The notes under the pieces were generated by a model. The model had not been told where the DNA came from and did not search any database. It was given only the letters and a program-made list of their open reading frames with translations. Below, piece by piece: positions 1 to 7,080 of a DNA stretch of 12,704 nucleotides. The first letter of the stretch is position 1. Every line of letters begins with the position of its first letter. This DNA is from Conidiobolus incongruus B7586. Taxonomy: Eukaryota; Entomophthoromycota; Entomophthoromycetes; Entomophthorales; Conidiobolaceae. A program made the position numbers and the translations under genes. The stretch lies in the NCBI GenBank assembly GCA_000697335.1, contig JNEM01013569.1, positions 1 through 12,704 on the forward strand, written 5' to 3'.

Positions 1-712
1 TAATATAATATTATTTTTTTATTAAAATCAGGTTTTTTTAAATATATTAAAAATACTACATTTTATTAATTTAGTTAATAAATTAAAAACAAAAAGTTAT
101 ATATTTTAATCTTAAATTAAAAAATAAATCATTCAATTATTTATATAAAAAATCAATTAATATTGATTATATTAACTTTATTAACAAATTTGATTAATTA
201 TTTAAAATTATTATTCAGTATTTATATTTTAATAAATTCCTGTATTTTTGTGATTTTTTAAAATTTAATAGGTAATATATATAAAAATATTTTTTCGTCA
301 TATGATATTATATTTAAATATGAATTATTTTAAAACTCCTTCGTTTATAGTTTTATAGGTCTTAAAATAATAAAAATCAACTTTGTGGTTAATGTCATAT
401 GAAGTCATTATATTAAAAGTAAAATATTATCAAATTTTTATTATAGATTTGATTGAAAATAAATATAAAAAAACTAAAGGATGCCATTTATTATTCAAAA
501 AATATATTTTTATATTGCAATTGTATATAGCTAAAATACCAAATACTTTTATCAATATTTCATCATTAATATAAATACACTTAATTATATGACTCATAAA
601 TATAACTTAAATCATTCAAAATATAGAAATAAAGAATAGTTTTTCAATATTAAGATTCTAATAGAGAATTTAATTTATTTATTTAATTTTTTATTTTTTA
701 TCACTATTACCC
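1..712. other. AT-rich gene-free stretch, left edge
   Basis: This stretch is roughly 90% A+T, with stop codons frequent in every frame. I see no gene, RNA or organised repeat in it. The longest frame, 383-574 on the plus strand, is lysine-, isoleucine- and tyrosine-rich, as expected from translated AT-rich noncoding DNA, and needs a non-ATG start. The stretch ends at the library-adapter sequence at 713, so its link to the rest of the window is uncertain. Confidence 0.7.
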
Positions 713-731
713 CTGTCTCTTATACACATCT
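713..731 (+). other. Tn5/Nextera mosaic-end sequence (assembly artefact)
   Basis: The 19 bases CTGTCTCTTATACACATCT are an exact match to the hyperactive Tn5 mosaic end used in Nextera library adapters. A chance match of this length in 12.7 kb is negligible, and no other transposon sequence lies nearby. The usual adapter continuation does not follow. This fits a mate-pair junction, which holds two inverted copies, collapsed to one during assembly, or an untrimmed read end. The flanks at 712 and 732 should not be assumed contiguous in the genome. A natural Tn5/IS50 remnant is very unlikely in this setting. Confidence 0.95.
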
Positions 732-896
732 TTTTATAAATAAAAAATATATATAATGTCATATATTTATCCAATTAATCTATATATATATATTTTACCT
801 TTTATGTCAGTTTACCTATAATTTACTTTTTATCCTATTTTTCCCTAAATTGATCCATTTATATCCTAATACCAAGGGAGGGAAAATATAACAAAG

Positions 897-949
897 ATCT
901 ATCTAACTATTTATCCATCTATCTAACTATCTATTTACCTATTTATCTG
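897..949 (+). repeat. Degenerate ATCT tetranucleotide tandem repeat
   Basis: The 14-mer ATCTATCTAACTAT occurs at 897-910 and again at 917-930, a 20-base period, followed by further decayed copies based on CTAT and TTAT to about 949. It is an imperfect microsatellite within the C-skewed tract. It has no coding potential. Confidence 0.7.
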
Positions 950-1049
950 AAGAAACTAATTCCAAGTCTTATCAAGAACTTCTAATAAAATTCCATATAA
1001 CTATATCCTAATCCTATAACTTACCCATATTCCAACTTAATTCAATTCA

Positions 1050-1078
1050 ATTATCCTAGTTTCCAATATTAGGATAAT
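1050..1078. repeat. Inverted repeat (9-bp stem) at the skew boundary
   Basis: ATTATCCTA at 1050-1058 is the perfect complement of TAGGATAAT at 1070-1078, with an 11-base spacer. It sits where the C-over-G skew of 732-1050 ends. No T-run follows that would suggest a terminator. It may be a simple cruciform-capable repeat; no function is assigned. Confidence 0.5.
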
Positions 1079-1080
1079 AT

Positions 1081-3788
1081 ATATAAGGATTTAAAATTAA
1101 TTAATATAAATAATATATTTTTTAAAATATAAATATGGCTATATTTTCATAAAGTTTATAGTTATAATAATAATTTTTATTTATGTTTATTTATAATTAT
1201 AAGGTTATATTATTTAATATTATCAAAACAAATTTAAATATAAAAAATATAATATATTTATTTATTAATATAAAAAATATCTCTATAATTACCTTAATAA
1301 AATAAAACGAAAATTTATAATATAATATTAAATTTTTAATCAAATAGAAAATAATATCAGAAATCCAGTTATTAGACTCTAATAATGATTTTTAAATCAC
1401 TAATTTAATAATATATCAAACCTTTATATTAAATTTAATTTATATAGATTACTTATAAATTTAAGATTATTTTGATAAATTTATTAATAAATTTTGATAA
1501 TATCCAAATCAAAATCAATTAATAATTATTTTAATCAGATTATATAAAATAAAAATTTAAAAGTTATATAATAAATTAATAATAATAAAAAGTAATTTTT
1601 AAATAATCATTTTATAGGTATTTAATATATTAATATATATATTTAATCTCAAGCTTAATATATATAAGATAATATAGATATAATAAATTTTAAATTAAAT
1701 AAAATTAATTTAATAGGATATTAATAATTAATTTTTTTATTTGAATAATTATATGTACAATAATATTAAAGTCAATAAAGATAGGAAAAATTAAAATGGA
1801 AAAAATATCGCTATTAAATGTATTAATATTATTTATATAATTAATTTAATATCAATATTCATATTAATTAAGTTAGGATTAAATCAGATATAAAGAAATA
1901 TAAAACAATATCTTAAAACCTAATCTTTTTATTATTAAACCTTTTGAGCAAAAAAATAAATTAATTAATTAAGATCAATAAAATTAATATATTTTACTCA
2001 TTTTATGGATTTTTATATTTATTTTATTTAATACCTCATTCTTAAAGCTTTAAATAAATTTCAACATTTTAATTTCAAAAATAAAGTTTTATTTTTTAAT
2101 TTTATAATTTGATTAAAAATGTCTTAAATTATTAATCTGTGTTAATTAAAATCTATTTTATCAATCTTAATATTTTTAATCATGGATATATATTTAAATA
2201 GTGATTTTTGTTATTTATAATTGAATTATATTATATAAAATGTTTGTTTTATTATATTTAATTATTAAATAGATAATATATATAATTATTTATTAATTAT
2301 AAATCAATTTTATTATTTAATCAAAATATACTTTAAAGATAGAGTTAGTGTTGAAATATTAAAGAATGACATATGCTATTAAAATAAATATAGACACTTA
2401 CATTAATTTATAATATAATATCTATTAAATAAAAAAATGAACTATTAAATAATATGATAGGAAAGTAAAATATTACTTTATCTAATCTATCCGTAACTAT
2501 CATTCAATTGTATACATTAATGTGATATAATTTTCATATTTTGATACCGAATATTTGAAAGGCCATAAATATAATAAAGGGGATCATTGTTACTGACGTA
2601 TTGATTATGAGCATAAAAATGAATAAAATAGTTGTTTCATTAAAAATATTTTAATTCTTATTGATGAGTGATTATACAATAATATAAATGAATGAATATT
2701 GCATTATAAAAAATTAGTAAGTGAATGATTAACAGTGAGCTAATTTATTTTTTGAACTCAACTCTTTTATTGTTTTGGGTTGATTTTGTTTCAATATTTA
2801 CTATGGCAATAGAAGATATAATTTTACAATAAATATTATATTTGTGATATATTTACAGGGTTTTTATATAATATTATGTTCTTTATTTTGAATTAGTATT
2901 CATATTTGATCTAGGTTTTCATCTATCTGATTCAAATCTTTGAGTTAATTGCAATTCTCTACTATTAATCACTCAAATCCAATTTTGTAATTAATGATTT
3001 AATATAATAAATCTTTTTTACTTTAAAAGTTATATCCATTTCAATATCGGACAAAGCAGTACTATAGTTGAATTTATTATTAATTAGATGAAATTGAATT
3101 ATAATCACTCTAAATACCAAAATATATTTAAAATGATTTATTTATATAATGCATTTTAAAAATGCCAATGTTCATTTAAGTAAATAATATTTTCAACTAA
3201 TAATCTACAAAATCAAAACATCATTTAATATAATCTGGGAATTAAATATAAATGGATTATTAAAAGTTTGAATTTTAATAATTAGTTGATATCTTATATT
3301 TTAGATTATAAAATATCAGAATAATGTTTTCAATATTGATAAACAAGTCTCTAAAATATTTTCTATATAATAATTTATACAACTTTAAAACAAATTTATT
3401 AATGAAATGAATATATTAAATCAAAATTGACATTTTGATAGATACTGATGGAGGGAAAGTATAAATTAGTGTTAATAATTCTAACAACAAATATTTATAT
3501 CTTTTAAAGTATATGAAATAAACTTAAAAAGTGAAAAATAAATTCTATAATGACTTTATGGAATCCAATTGTATTATATAATATTATTGAAAGTGATCAA
3601 ATATTAATTCATAAATAACGTTAATAATTTCACTTAAACCTTAAGTTATAATATTAAGTGTTTGAATATTTCAATTCATTTCATGTGATACTTGATGAGA
3701 ATTTCAACTTAGTTTTGAAATATATCTTTCATTATATTCTTTTAGCGCGATATTAATATTTAAGTTATTTTAGTTTATATTTCTCTAT
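1081..3788. other. Long gene-poor AT-rich stretch
   Basis: Up to about 2340 the DNA is about 88-90% A+T and nothing is recognisable. From about 2340 the G+C rises to around 20%, and a few short frames appear: 2725-2832 on the plus strand (35 residues, hydrophobic), and on the minus strand an open run ending near 2974. None exceeds what is expected by chance, given that about one codon in ten is a stop in DNA of this composition. No RNA gene or mobile element was recognised. Confidence 0.6.
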
Positions 3789-3944
3789 ATGGGGAGTGCT
3801 GATGAAATTATTTTATTACATCTGCAATTCACTTTTTCCAAAGTATTGACGTGGCATGAGAGGTTCAATGTAATCATGTTTATGGTTAATGGGTTTGAAA
3901 AATACTGCAATTATTCTGTAATAGAATATAAATGCACTCATTAG
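3789..3944 (+). CDS. Possible small ORF or exon, 51 codons, unknown
   Basis: An ATG-started frame of 51 codons ends in TAG, in a patch of G+C (about 32%) well above its surroundings. It reads as a mixed, protein-like peptide starting MGSADEIILLHLQFTFSKVL, with tryptophan, histidine and three cysteines or cysteine-adjacent aromatic stretches toward its end. The in-frame TAG just upstream lies in TTATTTTAG, which looks like a 3' splice site, so an exon could begin at about 3774. A GTAAT sequence inside the frame near 3918 could be a donor. I recognise no family. It could equally be a decayed gene or chance; frames of this length are expected several times in this window. Confidence 0.22.
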   Translation: MGSADEIILLHLQFTFSKVLTWHERFNVIMFMVNGFEKYCNYSVIEYKCTH

Positions 3945-4536
3945 ATAGTGGATTTTGGTTGAGGTATGCGTAATAATATTCATTGATATAAAATATTGAA
4001 GAAATAGAAATTGAACTTTGAAAAATATTATAAATAATTTATGTATTTGTATATAAAACTTTTTAATGATATTAAACGCTTAATGCATAGTATAAGATGT
4101 TAATATGAACTTTAAATTGCTCAATCAATGTGGAAAAATGCAAATTATTAATGAATTTTTATTATTAGTCATATTAAATTACAAATTTTAAAATATTAAA
4201 AAATATGTATTATTAATATATTATAACGAAATACAGTATAAAAAAGACTACTATTTAACCTAGTTACTGTGCTTAAACATAATTTCCCTTGAATAAAAAG
4301 CAATTTAATATTGTCTACCAATTTAAATAATATAAAATTCAAATCACTAATTCTTGATCCAAGCTCACGTAAATTGCGAAAAACAAAATAATATTTTATT
4401 ATGAATAATAAATGAGATACAATTGTTGACAACGATATTTAATATTCTAGTTTGATGTTCAGGAGTAAGAACGTAATATTAGTCAAATCCTATTAATTAA
4501 ATCAAAGTATATAAATTAAGCAAAGTTATTTCTAAT
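3945..4536. other. Gene-poor AT-rich stretch before the rRNA-like island
   Basis: The DNA is about 80-83% A+T. A 78-codon minus-strand frame at 4196-4432 is open, but its composition is that of its background, and its peptide is hydrophobic and repetitive in leucine, isoleucine and phenylalanine, so I do not call it a gene. No other feature is seen. Confidence 0.55.
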
Positions 4537-4549
4537 GATGGAGAATAAT

Positions 4550-4590
4550 CCTGTCAATTACTCAAGAAACTCCGATTACCGCAGGATTCG
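4550..4590 (-). rRNA. SSU rRNA-like segment: 530 loop plus 915 region
   Basis: Read on the minus strand, CTGCGGTAATCGGAG (4584 to 4570) resembles the universal 530-loop segment GCCGCGGTAATACGGAG. About a dozen bases further on, GAGTAATTGACAGGA (4563 to 4549) resembles the conserved AAATGAATTGACGGGG region. In an intact 16S rRNA these lie almost 400 bases apart; here they are nearly adjacent. Such joining is seen in fragmented apicomplexan-type mitochondrial SSU rRNA. This is a matched-motif call only, and probably a nonfunctional copy. Confidence 0.55.
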
Positions 4591-4784
4591 AGAAGTCACA
4601 TTGGAGATATCACACCCCATGAACTAGTTGATCCTATTACTTTCCGCCCATAAGTCATTCATGTCCACAAAAATCAACAATGGAACCTAATATAAGATTA
4701 TCACAAGCAAACTAATAAACACATCTTCTATCTTCATTTTCAAAAGTATACCGTCTCTAAGTTTTTCTCGTAACCCTCACAAAA

Positions 4785-4810
4785 GTGTTGAGTCGTGACG
4801 AGCGTGAGAT
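4785..4810 (+). rRNA. SSU rRNA-like segment: 'ACGAGCG' region
   Basis: GTTGAGTCGTGACGAGCGTG matches the pattern of the universal bacterial and mitochondrial segment GTTAAGTCCCGCAACGAGCG (about 16S position 1090-1110), with the ACGAGCG core intact. It is on the plus strand, opposite to the 530-loop-like segment 200 bases away. This is consistent with a shuffled, two-stranded fragment arrangement. Confidence 0.55.
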
Positions 4811-4831
4811 ATTTACTTTATTCAAAGAACC

Positions 4832-4868
4832 CGATTCGTAACAAGTCATTTTCACCTACTTTGGTGAA
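4832..4868 (+). rRNA. SSU rRNA-like 3'-end segment with terminal hairpin
   Basis: GATTCGTAACAAG corresponds to the conserved AAGTCGTAACAAGGTA near the 3' end of SSU rRNA. It is followed, as in real SSU rRNA, by a small hairpin: TTCACC (4851-4856) pairs with GGTGAA (4863-4868). The hairpin takes the place of helix 45, though its loop is not the usual GGAA. It lies only about 25 bases after the 'ACGAGCG' segment, far closer than in a continuous rRNA, so intervening sequence is absent or moved. Confidence 0.5.
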
Positions 4869-4891
4869 CCCCAATAATTTCCCTTAATTAC

Positions 4892-4913
4892 GTGGTAATT
4901 TATCGTTTACCAC
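4892..4913 (-). rRNA. SSU rRNA-like hairpin (possible 'GTAAACGAT' region)
   Basis: On the minus strand GGTAAACGAT (4911 to 4902) recalls the conserved CCGTAAACGATG of SSU rRNA (about position 805-815). It sits in a hairpin whose 7-bp stem pairs GTGGTAA (4892-4898) with TTACCAC (4907-4913). Nine matching bases are weak evidence by themselves. The stretch to 4970, including the palindrome GTGTTAACAC (4955-4964), is probably more mtDNA of unknown identity, possibly a large-subunit fragment. Confidence 0.35.
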
Positions 4914-4978
4914 TGGCGATTCCCCGTTTAAGCTCGTAAAGCCCATTGTTGTCAGTGTTAACACCCGACACTAAACAA

Positions 4979-5837
4979 TATTCAAAAATATTCTAAGAAT
5001 TTAATAATAGTTTAAAGATTTTTTGGGTTTATATTTCTAATTTCTAATAAAGCATTTTGTATATTGAAGTCAAAAAATGAGCTCCAGATTCAGATATAAA
5101 TATATAACCTTTTTATTATAATAAAATTTTCTATAACAATTAATTTATTTCCTGAATCATATCATATAATTTATAATTTCGTATATAGTATTTAAAAATA
5201 TTTTCTTCAATTGTTTCAAAATATATATTTAAAATTTTAACAAAGTCCTGATAATTAATAGTAATTGGTAAAGTCATAATGGATAGATAAACAATTTTTA
5301 TAGCTAAGACTATATTGTACTAGTGAATTGATATTATCTTAACAAATATTATCCTACACTTATTGCACATTTAGACAAATGAAAGTTGAAATAAAGTTAG
5401 TAATTCTAGAATGTATTCTAATTAATTTAATTAAATATATTAATGATATCACAACAAATTACATTTAACTATATTCTCAATAATATGTTTTATCTTGTTT
5501 TTATCATAGTTTAGATTAATTAGATATGTTCCAGTTATTTGATTAAATACTAGTTAAATAATTGAATGAAATAATTAATCAATATTTACTATATTTGTCA
5601 ATATCAAATTTTATAATATACGAACAAATTTAAATTTTCTAAACAACACTATGATGGAATTCAGTATAAAAATGACAATGTCAAAAGCACAACAACACCA
5701 AACAGTTAAATTTGAAAATATATAATTAGTGAGTATTGAAATAAATTATTTTGTGATGTATATGCGAGATATAAAGTAAAAGTAATATATCTTTATCATT
5801 TATATAATAGATATATTATAAATAAAGGATGCTTGGT
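4979..5837. other. Gene-poor AT-rich stretch between NUMT and convergent pair
   Basis: The DNA is about 82% A+T. The only frame of note, 5651-5725 on the plus strand (24 codons starting ATGATGGAATTC), is too short and isolated to call. It contains a GTATAA and is followed by GTGAGT, either of which could be a donor if it were an upstream exon of the frame at 5852-6016. No RNA gene or mobile element is seen. Confidence 0.5.
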
Positions 5838-5870
5838 AGCAAGTTATGTAATTGCACAAACTTGCTTTTT
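5838..5870 (+). other. Hairpin followed by T-run
   Basis: AGCAAGTT (5838-5845) pairs perfectly with AACTTGCT (5859-5866) across a 13-base loop, and the second arm runs into TTTTT ending at 5870. The layout resembles the end of an RNA polymerase III transcript or an intrinsic terminator. No internal A/B boxes or known small RNA could be recognised upstream. It overlaps the start of the plus-strand open segment at 5852, so the two readings compete. Confidence 0.25.
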
Positions 5871-6016
5871 CAAAGTACATAGAAAGACTTTTTACTATTC
5901 AACAATACCTATCTTTCCATGAACCTGGGACATACTATGGTGCTGCACTGGGAAAAGCCATAATTGAAATAACCATATCACAAAATATCTTGAGGAATAA
6001 AAACTGTTTATTATAA
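5852..6016 (+). CDS. Possible terminal exon or gene remnant, 54 codons, unknown
   Basis: An open frame runs from a TAA at 5849 to a TAA at 6014-6016, with no internal ATG, at about 31% G+C, nearly double the background. The peptide looks natural: a KYIERLFTIQQYL helix-like part, then SFHEPGTYYGAALGKAIIEI with a glycine- and alanine-rich segment, and a basic tail. Lacking an ATG, it would be a last exon or a remnant. CTTTTTCAAAG (5864-5874) could serve as its splice acceptor. It converges tail-to-tail with the minus-strand gene, whose stop is 128 bases away, a common arrangement for two real genes. I do not recognise the family. Chance remains possible. Confidence 0.33.
   Translation: MHKLAFSKYIERLFTIQQYLSFHEPGTYYGAALGKAIIEITISQNILRNKNCLL
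6007..6012 (-). promoter_or_regulatory. Possible polyadenylation hexamer AATAAA
   Basis: On the minus strand AATAAA lies about 133 bases after the stop codon of the 293-residue gene, a reasonable distance for a 3' end. The hexamer is common by chance in DNA this AT-rich, and many unicellular eukaryotes do not depend on it. Confidence 0.2.
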
Positions 6017-6144
6017 AGAGGAAAAGACAAATGTTGTAATAAAATATATGTTGAAAAAGTAATAAGGTTTAGAACGGTAGGGCCATAAGCGAATATGTTT
6101 AAGTTCGTGTCATTTTCAAATGATATAGGCAGTCTTTGCGTGAA

Positions 6145-7026
6145 TCATTGTGACATATTATCGATAATTTTGTTTTGAAGTCTGTCCATGAAGCCGAGGG
6201 TGTTGTGTCCAGTGAAATACTCTTGGATTGCAACCTTTGTAGAACCAAGGACATCTCTGCCAGTGTTAATTGCAGTAAGCATTGACTTGTAAACAGCTGC
6301 ATAGACCTCAGCATGAGTAACAAGTCTGCCTCTAAATTTTCCTTGTTCGGGTAGATGAGCAGTTGATTTCCAAGTGTTACGTTCCCACTTGATGGAAAGA
6401 TCAATGGCTACTTTGACCTCTTTGTCATCAGCTATTCCATTACCAACAAGGGTTCCCTGCCATTCAAACTCATCTTTCTTCACTACGCTGTCCTTGTCTC
6501 TTCCTTTGTTATAAACCGTGTTCACAATGTTGTTGATTTGATCACTGAGCTTGGAAACCTTTTCATCTTTCTTTGCATCACGACCATTGGCATAAATGGT
6601 GTACTCGTTGTTAAACCACTTAAACTCGTTGGATCCTGAATACACACGATATGTGTCATCTCCATTCTCTACTCCTGCAACATCCATACTATAAACTGTG
6701 TCCAAAATATCACTGTAGAGTTGGCGTCTGAATCTGTGCCAATCATTGTGGATATTTGGTTCATCGTCATTCCACTTGACAAGGTCCTCGAAGAGTTTCT
6801 TATTGCGTTGATTGGGATCGTTATAGTCTATCTTTCCTTCATTAGCCTTCTTTTCCTCGCTCTTCTTCTTCATCTCGGCCTTGTACTCATCAATGTAATC
6901 TTGAACGATTTCTTCTTTAGTCAAATCGATTACTTCTGGTTTCAATATTAAATTTTTGGACTTGAGGAATTGTTTAAATTCTTCACTCTTTCCATAGAGT
7001 TCTTTAAATTCTTGATAAGCGCCCAT
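6145..7026 (-). CDS. Hypothetical protein, 293 aa, cysteine-free, soluble
   Basis: This is the one secure gene. I do not recognise its family and assign no function. Residues 1-66 are charged and helical, with a coiled-coil-like lysine- and glutamate-rich run at 37-62. A tryptophan- and aromatic-rich part (85-104) follows. Alternating strand-like segments (125-147 and 185-220) and helices (151-174 and 236-270) make up the rest. There are six tryptophans, no cysteine, no transmembrane segment and no signal peptide. EFKW (134-137) and EFEW (186-189) may mark repeated units. The start is the ATG at 7026, with A at -3; the same frame also runs upstream from a TTG at 7050, but that is an unlikely eukaryotic start. 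The gene is intronless, has about 42% G+C and many C- or G-ending codons, unlike its flanks. This suggests strong selection, high expression or transfer. It begins MG, but residue 6 is not Ser or Thr, so myristoylation is doubtful. Confidence 0.88.
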   Translation of the reverse strand: MGAYQEFKELYGKSEEFKQFLKSKNLILKPEVIDLTKEEIVQDYIDEYKAEMKKKSEEKKANEGKIDYNDPNQRNKKLFEDLVKWNDDEPNIHNDWHRFRRQLYSDILDTVYSMDVAGVENGDDTYRVYSGSNEFKWFNNEYTIYANGRDAKKDEKVSKLSDQINNIVNTVYNKGRDKDSVVKKDEFEWQGTLVGNGIADDKEVKVAIDLSIKWERNTWKSTAHLPEQGKFRGRLVTHAEVYAAVYKSMLTAINTGRDVLGSTKVAIQEYFTGHNTLGFMDRLQNKIIDNMSQ

Positions 7027-7080
7027 TATTGCTAGTTTAATGATGTTCAATGAAAAACAGTTGATTATATATACAAATTA
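7027..7080 (-). other. Leader of the 293-aa gene with possible splice acceptor
   Basis: Upstream of the ATG the frame stays open to a TAA at 7078-7080 and reads as a hydrophobic peptide (FVYIINCFSLNIIKLAI) without any ATG. The only AG between that stop and the ATG lies in AAACTAG, 5 bases before the start, with a pyrimidine run CTGTTTTTCATT about 20-30 bases earlier. This could be a cis- or trans-splice acceptor in the 5' UTR. An upstream exon supplying a signal peptide would have to join here. Neither is proven. Confidence 0.25.

Larger units (their letters stand above)
732..1080. other. C-rich, G-poor strand-skewed tract
   Basis: From just after the adapter to about 1050 the plus strand holds far more C than G; for example, 961-1020 has about 13 C against 2 G. 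The surrounding DNA has roughly equal, low C and G. No frame is open for any length. The tract includes a degenerate ATCT-type repeat (897-949) and ends at an inverted repeat (1050-1078). Because it starts at an artefactual join, it may be a piece from elsewhere in the genome. Function unknown. Confidence 0.5.
4537..4978. other. Probable nuclear copy of mitochondrial DNA with scrambled SSU rRNA pieces (NUMT)
   Basis: A block of about 440 bases at about 38% G+C interrupts DNA of about 18%, with rather sharp edges. It has no useful reading frame. It holds several segments matching the universal core of small-subunit rRNA, on both strands and not in their normal order, listed separately below. 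In apicomplexans and dinoflagellates the mitochondrial rRNAs are broken into short fragments encoded in shuffled order on both strands, so a nuclear insertion of such mtDNA explains both the composition and the scrambling. I have not aligned it to any genome. Whether it is one insertion or several, and its age, cannot be told from the sequence. Alternatively, the fragment order could reflect rearrangement after insertion. Confidence 0.6.

Noticed and set aside
383-574. 63-codon plus-strand frame
   Set aside because: It starts at a non-ATG codon, has background composition and gives a lysine- and isoleucine-rich peptide; runs of this length are expected by chance in this DNA.
713-731. Natural Tn5/IS50 insertion
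   Set aside because: Only the 19-base engineered end is present, without any IS50 body; a library artefact is far more likely.
2525-2670. Protein-like plus-strand run interrupted by TGA, read as a possible TGA-recoded gene
   Set aside because: The 293-residue gene uses TGG for all its tryptophans and ends in TGA, so recoding is not supported; the pieces are too short.
2725-2832. 35-codon hydrophobic plus-strand frame
   Set aside because: It is short and of background composition; a hydrophobic peptide is the default product of T-rich DNA.
4196-4432. 78-codon minus-strand frame
   Set aside because: G+C equals the background and the peptide is typical of translated AT-rich noncoding DNA; there is no family or context support.
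6099-6404. 101-codon minus-strand frame
   Set aside because: It overlaps the 293-residue gene in another frame and is a shadow of it.
6721-6951. 76-codon plus-strand frame
   Set aside because: It is antisense to the 293-residue gene and open because of that gene's codon pattern.
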